From NCBI RefSeq assembly GCF_021083305.1, contig NZ_JAJFAY010000004.1:368623-432622 (forward strand): 64,000 bases of DNA. Reading direction: 5' to 3'. Under the pieces are notes generated by a model. It was given only the letters and a program-made list of their open reading frames with translations, had not been told where the DNA came from and did no database searches. Below are positions 17,202-26,063 of this stretch, in pieces. The DNA is from Haladaptatus sp. DYF46 (lineage in GTDB: Archaea; Halobacteriota; Halobacteria; Halobacteriales; Haladaptataceae). Position 1 is the first letter of the stretch, and each line of letters starts with the position of its first letter. The position numbers were made by a program, and so were the translations under genes.

Positions 17202-17873
17202 ATGAGTACTATCGCCGTCGTGCGGCTTCCGGCCTCGGAGTTCGCACTGGAGGCGACGCTCGAAGGGGTTCCGGGGGTTTCCTTCGAAGTCGAGCGCGTC
17301 GTCGCACCCGAAGCAGACCGAGTGATGCCTTACGTCTGGGCGACGGCCGAAGCGGAGCAGTTCGACGCCCTCCAAGCGGCACTCGAAGACGACCCGACCA
17401 CCGGTGACGTGGAACTCCTCGTCGATTTGGACGACGAATGGTTGTTCCGCATGACGTGGGTCGGGAAGACGAAGTTCGTCATCCACATCCTCGTCGAGGA
17501 GAACGGAACGATAATCGACGCCACGGGGACGGGCGACGAGTGGCAGCTTCGAATCCTCTTTCCCGCCCGCGATGCGCTCGGAGCGACGTACGAGTACTGC
17601 GAGGAACACGACATTCCGCTCAGACTCGAACAGATATACCGCCTCGACCAGTCGCCCCGTCGGGGGCAGTACGGACTCACCGAGGAGCAGTACGAGACGC
17701 TCATCGCGGCGTTGGAGAAGGGCTACTACGATATCCCGCGGGAGATTTCGGGAACCGACCTCGCCGCAGACCTCGGTATCTCACATCAGGCGTTGTCCGA
17801 GCGCCTCCGACGCGGGTACACGAACCTCCTCACGAACGCGCTCGTCGTCGGGGAGAACGAGATCAGCGAATAG
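17202..17873 (+). CDS. Bat-type HTH transcriptional regulator
   Basis: The 223-residue protein has an N-terminal BAT-associated sensor-like domain (residues about 5-155) and a C-terminal HTH_10 domain (TEEQYETLIAALEKGYYD, then LAADLGISHQALSERLRRG). The family regulates bacterio-opsin and other genes in haloarchaea in response to undefined cues. The minus-strand regulator at 31435-32136 is a recognisable relative (shared VMP-W, EENG-I-ATG, EYCEE and SHQALSERLRR positions). It converges with the AI-2E transporter gene. Confidence 0.85.
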   Translation: MSTIAVVRLPASEFALEATLEGVPGVSFEVERVVAPEADRVMPYVWATAEAEQFDALQAALEDDPTTGDVELLVDLDDEWLFRMTWVGKTKFVIHILVEENGTIIDATGTGDEWQLRILFPARDALGATYEYCEEHDIPLRLEQIYRLDQSPRRGQYGLTEEQYETLIAALEKGYYDIPREISGTDLAADLGISHQALSERLRRGYTNLLTNALVVGENEISE

Positions 17874-17881
17874 ACGGCAGT

Positions 17882-19003
17882 TCAGGTCGTTTTCGAGTCG
17901 TTTCCATCGCCGTCGGAGTCTTCGGTTTCGACCGTATTCCGACCGAGCAGTCCCGGGAAAACGACCCAGAGGAACTGCACCGTGACGACCATGACGAACG
18001 GGCCGAGGAAGATTCCGTACCACCCGAACACGGGCGGGCCGAGGAGATATGCGAACATGATGAGGCTGGTCGGAAACAGCCGACCCGAGAGGGACGGCCG
18101 AATGTACGTCCGGACAACGTTGTCGAACGCGAGTTCCATGACGGCGAGAAACAGGAGCGGAAACCAGAGTCGAATCGGGTCGGTTTCGAGCGCGACGACG
18201 GCGAGGAAGAGGACCACCGCGAAGTAGACGATGGACCGGCCGACGAGCGGAACGATGGTGGCGAGTCCGGTCGCGATCGCCACGAGCATGGTCTGGGGAA
18301 TCGCCATTCCCGGTGGGGCGACGAGGTTCAGCAGGTTGTAGATGACCGCGGAGAGGACGATGATGACGAAGATCGTCAGCGTGTAACCGAAGAAGACGGA
18401 GTTCAAGCCGCGATCCACCGCGTGCAGGTACTCGCCCGTCCGCGTCTCCTCGTCCGCGACGGTTCGGTGGAACCAATCCGCGATGTTTCGCTCGTCCCGG
18501 ACGAGGAAGAAGACGAAGATGAGCGTGAGAAACAGGTTGTACGATTGGGTCGCGAACGTCCCGACGAAGCCGCGAATCCGGAAGAGAAACGAGCGAATGG
18601 ACGGGTTTCGAAGCAGTTCCATGACCGAGTCGGACAGCCGTTCGGGTGTCGTCGGAATCGCACGAAAGTCGAAGCCCGGAAACAGGGTTCGGACGAGGCG
18701 CTCGACGTCGGCGACGCGAACCGTCGAGAGTTGTCCGAACGCGATAACCGCGATGGCACCGAGAAGGGCGATGAACGGGAGGACGATGACAGTCAGCGTG
18801 ATCACGGCCGCCACACCCGGCGGTACTCCTCGGTGCTGAAGGCGTCTGGCGATGGGACGGGCGACGTAGTAAAGAAAGACGCCGAACACCGACCAGCCAA
18901 GATAGACGTCGAGCGACGTGAGGAGGACGAGAGCCAAGGCGGTGGCGAACAGCCACCAACCGAGTTCGGCCGCGTCGGGTCCCTCGTCGGTTCCAAGTTT
19001 CAT
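17882..19003 (-). CDS. AI-2E family transporter (PerM/TqsA-like)
   Basis: With the ATG at 19003 (MKLGTDEG) the protein is 373 residues and has about eight membrane helices, including an N-terminal pair, a soluble loop around residues 105-165, and the C-terminal block VGRSIVYFAVVLFLAVVALETDPIR and LLGPPVFGWYGIFLGPF with the family G-P-x-F-G-GP pattern. Family members are multi-pass exporters or Na+/H+ antiporters; the AI-2 name is historical and does not prove quorum sensing. Confidence 0.82.
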   Translation of the reverse strand: MKLGTDEGPDAAELGWWLFATALALVLLTSLDVYLGWSVFGVFLYYVARPIARRLQHRGVPPGVAAVITLTVIVLPFIALLGAIAVIAFGQLSTVRVADVERLVRTLFPGFDFRAIPTTPERLSDSVMELLRNPSIRSFLFRIRGFVGTFATQSYNLFLTLIFVFFLVRDERNIADWFHRTVADEETRTGEYLHAVDRGLNSVFFGYTLTIFVIIVLSAVIYNLLNLVAPPGMAIPQTMLVAIATGLATIVPLVGRSIVYFAVVLFLAVVALETDPIRLWFPLLFLAVMELAFDNVVRTYIRPSLSGRLFPTSLIMFAYLLGPPVFGWYGIFLGPFVMVVTVQFLWVVFPGLLGRNTVETEDSDGDGNDSKTT

Positions 19004-19060
19004 AGCATTCCCCGTGGTGTGGACGGAATACATCAGGTAGCGTGATAATTGGGAGGGGTG

Positions 19061-19147
19061 TCACGGCTTTTCGTCGGAGAGTATCGGAACCAGAAGAGCG
19101 CCTCCCGCCGCGAACAGGCCGATGAGAAGGCCACCGAGGGTGAACAT
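19061..19147 (-). CDS. Possible 28-residue single-helix membrane peptide
   Basis: The frame from the ATG at 19147 to the TGA at 19061 encodes MFTLGGLLIGLFAAGGALL followed by VPILSDEKP, a clean single transmembrane helix with a charged tail. It is too short for ordinary gene calling. Support is composition and codon use only; the frame opposes the MFS remnant that begins just right of it. Confidence 0.35.
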   Translation of the reverse strand: MFTLGGLLIGLFAAGGALLVPILSDEKP

Positions 19148-19154
19148 CTGGGAG

Positions 19155-19373
19155 TTAACGGGGAACCCATTCTACGCGGGTCTTACTGGTGCGCTTGTGC
19201 AGGTGTCGAACGCACTCCGTTTCCTCATCGGTCCGTTAGTAGATCGATGGGAATTACGTCCGATACTTCTCGGCACACAACGTATCGATCGTATCGGTGT
19301 ACTAGGTATACCTGTAGCAGCAGCAATGGATCAACTTTCGATAGGACTTATTTTGAGGGCACTGTCCAGTTGA
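19155..19373 (+). pseudogene. MFS transporter remnant
   Basis: Translation in this frame gives NPFYAGLTGALVQV, FLIGPLVDRWELRP and a second helix ending RALSS, the helix 2-loop-helix 3 portion (PLVDRW motif A variant) of a major facilitator. There is no start, no N-terminal helix and no downstream half; it stops at a TGA at 19371-19373 and runs into a transposase remnant. It marks an old deletion or insertion point. Confidence 0.6.
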
Positions 19374-19379
19374 GCCAGT

Positions 19380-19472
19380 TTGAGGAAGTGACTTGAGCAG
19401 TTTATGCAGTACTATAATCGTCTGAGACCGCATCAATCGACCAACAATCAAACACCTGTCGAGGATACAGAA
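19380..19472 (+). pseudogene. Transposase C-terminal remnant (integrase-core type)
   Basis: The frame from 19392 reads LEQFMQYYNRLRPHQSTNNQ followed by TPVED, matching the YYNxxRPHQ...TPxE tail of DDE integrase-like transposases. A stop and frame break (QFEEV before it in another frame) separate it from any upstream part. It abuts the 3' end of the minus-strand gene at 19473. Confidence 0.6.
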
Positions 19473-20045
19473 CTAAACAGTGCCACGCAACCGGGATTCA
19501 AGGGCATCTAGTACTTCCCAGAGTACCCCGACTACCGAATCCGCAGTGAGCGTGCACTCGTGATACGTGTAGTCCTCGTCTGGTGTGTCCCGTTCTTGCG
19601 AGTGGAGGTGACCACTGACGTGCGGATTCGGTTCGAGGTGCCATCCACAGTCAAAACCAGTGGATTCGCTGTAATGGAAGGCAAAGTTGGCGGTCAGCGA
19701 CGTACGTTCACGGTCTTCGAGTCCAGTCCCAGGTGGAAATGTCGGATTCGGATGCCACGTCACTCGAAACGTCGCATCGTCACCGTCGCGTCCGAAGTAC
19801 CGAGGGTTCATCTCAGCACGAACTTCAGCGTACAACCCTTCTGGAATCCCACGTGCGTTCGTGATTGCTGGATGGCGGTCGAGTTGTTCTCGCAGCGTCC
19901 GAAGGATTCGGTGACGCTTCTCGGCAGATTCATTTTCATTTCGTGACCCACCGTCTGGACGAAGAGGGAGCGCTGACTTCCTCGCTCCAGAGTTGCTTTT
20001 TGACCGATGATAATCGGCAAACAGCCATGTAGACGAGTCAGTCAT
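19473..20045 (-). CDS. Haloarchaeal hypothetical protein (DUF7718-like)
   Basis: The 190-residue protein has a C-terminal core with FRVTWHPN, FAFHYSESTGFDCGWHLEPN and HVSGHLHSQER, rich in His and Trp, followed by a helical tail (VVGVLWEVLDALESRL). I associate this pattern with haloarchaeal DUF7718 proteins, whose function is unknown. It starts inside the stop of the winged-helix gene upstream (ATGA overlap at 20042-20045), so the two are translated as a pair. Clustered His and aromatic residues could bind metal or nucleic acid; that is inference. Flanked by decayed mobile-element pieces. Confidence 0.7.
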   Translation of the reverse strand: MTDSSTWLFADYHRSKSNSGARKSALPLRPDGGSRNENESAEKRHRILRTLREQLDRHPAITNARGIPEGLYAEVRAEMNPRYFGRDGDDATFRVTWHPNPTFPPGTGLEDRERTSLTANFAFHYSESTGFDCGWHLEPNPHVSGHLHSQERDTPDEDYTYHECTLTADSVVGVLWEVLDALESRLRGTV

Positions 20046-20596
20046 GCCGATGCCGAGGGACGAGCGGTGTAGGTATCGTAATGGTCGATGGCATCACGGA
20101 GCAGAGAGAGGTGATATTTCGCTGACATCCAATCGTCCGCACGACGAAGTCGAGTCTGAGCCTCGTCGGCGGAGAGTTCCTCACCAGCAACTGTTGCCCG
20201 GAGACCAGACGGGTCACTAACTCCGTACTCCTGTTGCCACTCCTCGATATCGCGTTGTACTGTCGCGGCTTGTTCAGCGAGTTCGGCCGCCGTGTTTTCA
20301 TTTACAAGCTCGCGAAGCGCTGTCAACCGTGAGTAAATCGGATCGGGGTAGTACGTTCGGCCTCCACTGGTTTCATCTGTGACAAGGATCCCGAGATCGA
20401 CAAGCCGAGTAAGGTGGTCTCGGGTAGTGGGCTCTGAAACATATGCTTCGCCAGCGATCCATCCTGCTGTCCGTGGTTCCTGAAGCCCAAACGCAACCGA
20501 CCGAACTCGATCGAAACCAGTTGTATGTTCCTTCCACCGCTCGACATACGCCGGCTCTGGATCGTTTTCGCCATCAATTGGTGACTTGGTCATATA
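20042..20596 (-). CDS. Winged-helix protein (DUF7342-like), partner of the downstream gene
   Basis: Starting at MTKSPIDGEN (20596) the protein is 184 residues. The N-terminal half is a winged helix (RTAGWIAGEAYVSEPTTRDH, then LVDLGILVTDETSGGRTYY); the C-terminal half is helical with a charged region (AAELAEQAATVQRDIEEWQQEYG). This is the DUF7342 pattern as I know it. Order, size and ATGA overlap with the following gene are those of a regulator plus effector unit, for example toxin-antitoxin-like, but no toxin motif is visible. The frame upstream to 20731 has no homologous look. Confidence 0.72.
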   Translation of the reverse strand, partial: YMTKSPIDGENDPEPAYVERWKEHTTGFDRVRSVAFGLQEPRTAGWIAGEAYVSEPTTRDHLTRLVDLGILVTDETSGGRTYYPDPIYSRLTALRELVNENTAAELAEQAATVQRDIEEWQQEYGVSDPSGLRATVAGEELSADEAQTRLRRADDWMSAKYHLSLLRDAIDHYDTYTARPSASA

Positions 20597-20778
20597 CACT
20601 TCTACACCTTCGAGTGTGATAATCTTTCCGTGGATAAAATAATCTAGGAGGAGCCCTGACGTACGACTCAGCCACTGAATGTTCAAAGAGGGACGATTGG
20701 GGTGATGAACCGCCTGTTCAACGACCCGCACAGATTTCGCGTCAAGCCGAATGCAACTCCGAACCGATGAATGAGCAT

Positions 20779-20818
20779 TTAACCAATAAATCCGTATGTG
20801 TTAGTTGGTGTTGGTTAA
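20779..20818. promoter_or_regulatory. Spaced inverted repeat upstream of the winged-helix gene
   Basis: TTAACCAA (20779-20786) and TTGGTTAA (20811-20818) are exact reverse complements 24 bases apart, in AT-rich sequence about 180 bases before the winged-helix start. It may be an operator of that regulator or an end of the neighbouring element remnant. Confidence 0.35.
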
Positions 20819-20852
20819 TCCCTCGCCACTGATGAATCCGTTCTGGTAGTGA

Positions 20853-21151
20853 ATGCTCGGCGAGATGCGTGGTGTCCTCGAAGAGATTGGCATTACGCGG
20901 CTTCCTCACCACACAGGGCCTCCGTGATGAACTCCGTGAAAACGGCGTCCGTCCCGATACTCACCGTATCATGAACTCACTCGATCACGCTCACAACGCC
21001 CGCATGGATCGTGATCGGTACAACCGTCGCTGAATGAACGAAACCGTCTTCTCAAGCATCAAGCGCACGCTCGGCGCAGCCGCGTGTGCGAGACTGGTGG
21101 CTTGAGTTCCGGGAAATGCTGCTCAAAGCTACCGCCTACAACCTCCGCTAG
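20853..21151 (+). pseudogene. IS5-type transposase remnant with internal deletion
   Basis: The first 60 bases encode MLGEMRGVLEEIGITRLPHH, matching LLSEMPGVLAEIGLARLPHF of the fragment at 30418. The next recognisable part is LRDELRENGVRP, MNSLDHAHNARMDRDRYNRR and ETVFSSIKRTLGAA, the C-terminal third of the same transposase, so more than 100 codons are missing between. A TGA replaces the expected Trp codon after YNRR (21030-21032), and a frameshift follows before WWLEFREMLLKATAYNLR, ending with TAG at 21149. Confidence 0.8.
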
Positions 21152-21244
21152 AGCGTCCGATATCCGTGAATCCAGCGCCGTGTGTCGAAACTACAGAGCC
21201 AAACAAACAGTAGCATTGCGACACGATTGTGCCGGGGAAGACGC

Positions 21245-22948
21245 TCAACGATTTCGCTCCCACTTCTCGATGACGGTCACGACGCGTTCGTTGAGGGGCA
21301 TGTCGTCGAACACTCCCGCGCCGGTGGCGGCGAGGACGTCCCGAACCGCACCGTCGGCCTCGGCCAGACGGAAGTCGATATCGCGTTCGTCGAGGTCTTC
21401 GGCCAGCGAGGCGAGCATGTCGGCGGCAGTGAGGTCGATGGTGGGCGAAGAACGCATGTCGAAGACCACGAGGGAGACGGGAGAATCGCGGCCGTCCACC
21501 GCGTCGATGACTTCGGCGCGGATGGTCGGGGCGTTGGCGAAGAACAACTCGGCATCGACGCGGTAGACGAGGACGCCGGGAACGCGCTCGTTTTCGGGGT
21601 GACGCGACAGGTCGCTGAACTCGTCGGAGTCCGGCACGCGACCCAGCGTCGCCGTGTTTGGGTACGTCGCACGCCCCACGACGACGAGGAGCGAGACGAA
21701 CACGCCGATGAACACGCCGTCCAACATGCCGAAGACGAGGACGCCGAAAAAGGCGGACGCCGCCGTCCCGAACTCCAACTTGTCGATGCGGTAGATGCGG
21801 CGGAGTTCGGGCACGTCGACCAACCCCGCGACGGCGACGATGACCACCGCCGCCAACACCGTCTCGGGGAGCGTCGTGAACAGGTCGGTCAGGAAGACGA
21901 GGACGAGCGCGAGAACTGCGGCGGCGACGCCGCTCGCGAGTTGCGTCTTGCCGCCGATTTCGTCGTTGAGGGCGCTTCTGGACATGCTCCCGCCGACGAC
22001 GAAGCCGTGGCCGAGCCCCGCCGCGACGTTCGTGAGGCCGTCGGCGAGGAGTTCCTGATTCGCGTCCACGGCGTCGTCGTGTCGTCGGGCGAACGTCTCC
22101 ACGGCGCTCATTCCCTCGACGTAGGAAAGCAGGAAGAGCGCGAACGCGACGGGGACGAGGTCGGAGAGGGTACCGGTCGGCGGCGTCGGAATCGAAAGCG
22201 GGGGCAGTCCGCTCGGAATCCGTCCGACGATTTCGACCCCCCGACGCTGGAGGTCCGTCACGGCGACCAGTCCGGTGGCGAGGAGGACGACGATGAGGGC
22301 CATCGGAAGGCGTCTCGCGTAGCGTTCGCCGAGGACGAGGAGGGCGAGCGCGCCGACGCCGACGGCCAGCGTCGGGAGGTTCGTCGCACCGAGGTGGGTC
22401 ACGACGAACCCGAGACGTTCGAAGAAGGTGCCGCTCGCCCGCGGAATCCCGAACAGTTTGTCGAGTTGCGTGGCGGTGATGTATAGCGCCGCGCCCGCGG
22501 AAAAGCCGGTGAGAACCGACTCGGAGATGAAGTTCACGACGAACCCGAGTCGGAACAGCCACGCGACGACGGAGACGAGTCCGACGAGCATCGTCGTCAC
22601 CGCGACGAGGGCCGCGTAGTCCGCCGGGGACCCAGCGGCGACGGACCCGACGCCCGTCGCGACCAATATGGCGAGCGCGGAGGTGGGACCGTACACGACC
22701 TGCCGGGAGGCACCGACGAACACGTAGACGAGGAGTGCGAGCAGGCTGGCGTACAGGCCGGTTTCGGGCGGCAACCCGGCCAACGACGCGTAAGCCATGC
22801 CCTCGGGGAGGACCGCCGCGCCGACCGTGATGCCCGCGAGTGCGTCGGCGCGGAGCCACGACCGGTCGTATCGGGGAAGCCAGTTCGAGATAGGAAGGAC
22901 GGATTCGACGATTCCGTTTTCCCTCCCCGATTGTGAGTCCGATTCCAT
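21245..22948 (-). CDS. SulP family anion transporter with STAS domain
   Basis: The 567-residue protein has about 12-14 membrane helices (residues 25-425) starting with the SulP signature DALAGITVGAAVLPEGMAYA split by its helices, and GLYASLLALLVYVFVGASRQ. A C-terminal STAS domain (about 445-560) includes VLVYRVDAELFFANA and LVVFDMRSSPTIDLTAADML. The family moves sulfate, bicarbonate or other anions. The usual phospho-Ser position of anti-sigma-antagonist-like STAS domains is not conserved, as in most SulP proteins. It converges on the IS remnant. Confidence 0.9.
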   Translation of the reverse strand: MESDSQSGRENGIVESVLPISNWLPRYDRSWLRADALAGITVGAAVLPEGMAYASLAGLPPETGLYASLLALLVYVFVGASRQVVYGPTSALAILVATGVGSVAAGSPADYAALVAVTTMLVGLVSVVAWLFRLGFVVNFISESVLTGFSAGAALYITATQLDKLFGIPRASGTFFERLGFVVTHLGATNLPTLAVGVGALALLVLGERYARRLPMALIVVLLATGLVAVTDLQRRGVEIVGRIPSGLPPLSIPTPPTGTLSDLVPVAFALFLLSYVEGMSAVETFARRHDDAVDANQELLADGLTNVAAGLGHGFVVGGSMSRSALNDEIGGKTQLASGVAAAVLALVLVFLTDLFTTLPETVLAAVVIVAVAGLVDVPELRRIYRIDKLEFGTAASAFFGVLVFGMLDGVFIGVFVSLLVVVGRATYPNTATLGRVPDSDEFSDLSRHPENERVPGVLVYRVDAELFFANAPTIRAEVIDAVDGRDSPVSLVVFDMRSSPTIDLTAADMLASLAEDLDERDIDFRLAEADGAVRDVLAATGAGVFDDMPLNERVVTVIEKWERNR

Positions 22949-22961
22949 CCGTCGTCACCGG

Positions 22962-23921
22962 TCACGACGGGGTTCGTTCGGGTTGCTCCATCGCTTGCTC
23001 GTACTTGTGTCGGTAGGCCGCTATCTTCCGGTAGAGGAGGAAGAGGAAGAAGCCGTCGTACACGACGACGAACGCGATGAACGTCAGTCCGGGAAACGGC
23101 AGATACGTCACCAGCGTGTCGTAGGTGGCGTGAATGAGGACGGCGATGAGCAGCCCCTTCACCACGATGGGACCGCGGTTTTCGGGATTCCCCTTCGCCA
23201 ATCCGAGGTAGTAGCCCGCGAACGAGGCATAGATGACGTGCCCGGGTCCGACGAACGACCGCTGTGCGGCGGTCCCGATGGCGATGCTGGCGAGCCTCGA
23301 CATCGGGAGGCGTCCCGCCGCGAACAGCGCGTTCGTGATGTACGTGAAGTTCTCGATGGTCGCGAAGCCGAGTCCGGCGAACGCACCGAACACCGCACCG
23401 TCGATGGCCGCGCCGAGGTACGGCGTCCGATATGCGTACAGTCGGGACGCGAGCCACTTCGACGTCTCCTCGACCGGACCGACGACGACGTAGAAGAAGG
23501 CGACCGTTCCGACGACCGGAATCAGTTCGAAGACCGGCTGTAACGTCGTGTTGAGCAGGGCGGCGAACCCGGCGAACAGCACGCCCAAGAGGAACGTTAT
23601 CGCCAACGGTGCGAGCGGTTCGCGCTGGACCTCGTCGCCGTACCAGATGATCGCGGCGAGGACGAACGCCGGAATGACCGACAGGAGGGTCAACACGCCC
23701 AGTGCCGGTTGCAAAAAGAGGATGAATCCGGTCGCGGCGAGTTGAGCGACGAACAGCAGCACCGCGAGCGCAACGAACATCCGTCGCCAGTTGTCCGTAA
23801 GGCCGCGATAGATGAACACCGCCGCTTTGTCGATTCGAGTTCGTTCCTCCCACGTCGTCACGTCGTAGAGATCCTCCTCCTCAAGGGACGTCTCTATCAG
23901 ATCGTCCTCGCTCCCACCCAT
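22962..23921 (-). CDS. PrsW-family intramembrane metalloprotease-like protein
   Basis: From MGGSEDD at 23921 the protein is 319 residues with about eight membrane helices. The PrsW active-site set is present: GPVEETSKWL (EExxK), FATIENFTYI (FxxxE), GPGHVIYASFAGYYLG (His) and LIHATYDTL (a second His). Family members cut membrane-anchored regulators such as anti-sigma factors in bacteria; archaeal targets are unknown. It lies 13 bases upstream of the SulP gene in the same direction, so they probably share a transcript. An ATG 12 bases earlier is possible. Confidence 0.85.
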   Translation of the reverse strand: MGGSEDDLIETSLEEEDLYDVTTWEERTRIDKAAVFIYRGLTDNWRRMFVALAVLLFVAQLAATGFILFLQPALGVLTLLSVIPAFVLAAIIWYGDEVQREPLAPLAITFLLGVLFAGFAALLNTTLQPVFELIPVVGTVAFFYVVVGPVEETSKWLASRLYAYRTPYLGAAIDGAVFGAFAGLGFATIENFTYITNALFAAGRLPMSRLASIAIGTAAQRSFVGPGHVIYASFAGYYLGLAKGNPENRGPIVVKGLLIAVLIHATYDTLVTYLPFPGLTFIAFVVVYDGFFLFLLYRKIAAYRHKYEQAMEQPERTPS

Positions 23922-24024
23922 ACACCCTTCCACGTCACGACGTACTATAACGATTGGTGACAGGTGTGGCGGGGACGACGACCGCCCACCAGTTTTATTC
24001 TCGCCCTCGTGGTGTCACGATGGC

Positions 24025-24171
24025 ATGGCGTTCGAATCGACCGAGAGAGTGGGACTGTCGTCCGAACCGGGCGAAACCGGGCGGGAAGGCGTGAAAATGG
24101 TCGCAGCGTGGATTCTGCTCGTCGTGGTGTTTTTCGTCCTCACGAGAGGGGGACCGGGACGGCGGCGATAG
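24025..24171 (+). CDS. Small single-pass membrane protein (48 residues)
   Basis: The frame from 24025 encodes a soluble, Glu/Gly-rich N-terminus (MAFESTERVGLSSEPGETG), a helix VAAWILLVVVFFVLT and a basic tail RGGPGRRR, giving an N-out or N-in single-span protein by charge. A TATA-like TTTTAT at 23993-23998 lies 27 bases before the ATG, the spacing of a leaderless haloarchaeal gene. No family recognised. Confidence 0.5.
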   Translation: MAFESTERVGLSSEPGETGREGVKMVAAWILLVVVFFVLTRGGPGRRR

Positions 24172-24333
24172 GTCACACGCCGTTTTCGACGGGACAGAGC
24201 TTTGACCGCTCCGAGCGTCTCCACACGTGGCAGCGAGCATCGTCGGGGGGGAACGGAGACGGTTGCTGTCGGGGGGAACGGTGAGAGTGGAGAGGTCGAG
24301 CGCGAGGGAAACATCGCATCGAGGGGAACTTGC

Positions 24334-25926
24334 ATGACCGACGGAGAGGAATCCATCACCGTCTGGCAACCGCTTCGCGAACCCGTCTTCCGGGCGATGT
24401 GGACGGCGGCGCTCGTGTCGAACGTCGGGACGTGGATGCAGAACGTCGGCGCGGCGTGGTTGATGACCTCGCTCACCACCTCCGCCCTGCTCGTCGCGCT
24501 GGTACAGACGGCCACGACGCTCCCCGTCGTCCTCGTTTCGCTTCCCGCGGGTGCCATCGGCGACATCGTCAACCGGCGGTGGCTGCTGATAGTTGTTCAG
24601 GCGTGGATGTTAGTCACCGCCGTGATACTGAGCGGACTGACCGCGGTCGGCGCGACGACGCCGTGGGTGCTGTTGTTGCTCACGTTCTCGCTCGGGGTCG
24701 GCACCGCGTTCCTGAACCCGACGTGGCAAGCGGTGCAACCGGAGTTGGTTCCCCGGAAGGAACTCCCGGCGGCGATTTCGCTGGGTGCCGTGGGTTTCAA
24801 CGTCGCCCGAGCGGTCGGCCCGGCAGTCGGGGGCCTCATCCTCGCCGCGACCGGCGCGGCGACGGTGTTCTTTCTCAATGCGGTGTCGTTCGTCGCCGTC
24901 CTCGTGGTCGTCTATCGCTGGGACCGCGAACCGCGGATATCGGAACTGCCGCCCGAGCGCCTGTCGGAGTCGATACATCGCGGCGTTCGGTTCGTCCGGA
25001 ACGACCCCGACCTGCGCTCGGTGTTGATACGGACGGTGATCTTTATCACCTTCGCCAGCGCGGTCTGGGCGCTCTTGCCCCTGCTCGTCCGCAACCAACT
25101 CGGCCTCGGGGCCGGTGGCTACGGCATCGTCCTCGGCGTTACGGGTCTCGGGTCGGCGGCCGGAATCACCGTCCTCGAACGGGCGCGACAGCGGTTCACG
25201 ACGAATCAGGTCGTCATCGGGGCGTCGGCCCTGTTCGGCCTCACGCTGGTGGTCCTGGGGCTCGTCCACACCGTCGCCGTCGCGCTCGTCGCCGTCGCGC
25301 TCGGCGGCCTCGCGTGGATTTCGGTCCTGTCGAGCCTGAACACCGCGGTGCAGACGCTCTCTCCGGAGTGGGTCCGTGCGCGAACGCTGTCAGTGTTCAT
25401 GCTCTGCTTCCTCGGCGGGATGGCCGTCAGCAGCCTCGGGTGGGGCGTCGTCGCCGACCACCTCGGCACGCCGATGACGTTCGTCGTCGCGGGCCTCGGG
25501 TTGCTGGTCGGCCTCGTCGGGGGGCTTCGGTGGCGGTTCCCCGAAACCGACGACCTCGATTTGCGACCCTCCCAGGAATGGTCCAACCCCCAAACCGAGT
25601 TCGAACCGACGCCCGACGCCGGTCCGATACTCGTCAGCGTCGAGTACCGAATCGACCCGACGACGGCGGCCGACTTTTTGGACGCCATGCGGGAGTTAGA
25701 GGGGGTTCGACGGCGAAACGGCGCGCGGTACTGGAACGTGTTCCGGGATACGGAGACGCCGGACCGCTACTTTGAAGTGTACGTCACGGGGACGTGGATG
25801 GCCCACCTCCGGGAGCACGAGCGCGTGTCGGTGGCCGACCGGGAGATACAGAAGCGGGCCACATCGTTCCACGTCGGCAACGAACCGCCGGAGGTCACGC
25901 ACTTCGTCTCGGAAATAGACGGCTGA
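24334..25926 (+). CDS. MFS exporter (MFS_3/EntS-like) with C-terminal ABM-like domain
   Basis: With the ATG at 24334 (MTDGEES) the protein is 530 residues. Twelve helices span about 15-405, with SNVGTWMQNVGAAWLM at the first and LPAGAIGDIVNRRWLL (motif A) after the second. Residues about 430-530 form the extra soluble domain of PF05977-type carriers (VEYRIDPTTAADFLDAM, HLREHERVSVADREIQKR). Relatives include the enterobactin exporter EntS, so siderophore or drug efflux is plausible but unproven. The longer in-frame start at 24202 adds low-complexity sequence. Confidence 0.85.
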   Translation: MTDGEESITVWQPLREPVFRAMWTAALVSNVGTWMQNVGAAWLMTSLTTSALLVALVQTATTLPVVLVSLPAGAIGDIVNRRWLLIVVQAWMLVTAVILSGLTAVGATTPWVLLLLTFSLGVGTAFLNPTWQAVQPELVPRKELPAAISLGAVGFNVARAVGPAVGGLILAATGAATVFFLNAVSFVAVLVVVYRWDREPRISELPPERLSESIHRGVRFVRNDPDLRSVLIRTVIFITFASAVWALLPLLVRNQLGLGAGGYGIVLGVTGLGSAAGITVLERARQRFTTNQVVIGASALFGLTLVVLGLVHTVAVALVAVALGGLAWISVLSSLNTAVQTLSPEWVRARTLSVFMLCFLGGMAVSSLGWGVVADHLGTPMTFVVAGLGLLVGLVGGLRWRFPETDDLDLRPSQEWSNPQTEFEPTPDAGPILVSVEYRIDPTTAADFLDAMRELEGVRRRNGARYWNVFRDTETPDRYFEVYVTGTWMAHLREHERVSVADREIQKRATSFHVGNEPPEVTHFVSEIDG

Positions 25927-26063
25927 GTGGTGGTAGGATGAGGGGAAGGAAAACTACTGACCGCCCCGCGACGGTCGGATTTTAACACCGTCGGTCCCGA
26001 ACGGGTGGGCATGCACGTGGCAACTTCGTACGTCTATATGACTCACACCGGGGTCGATGACGG

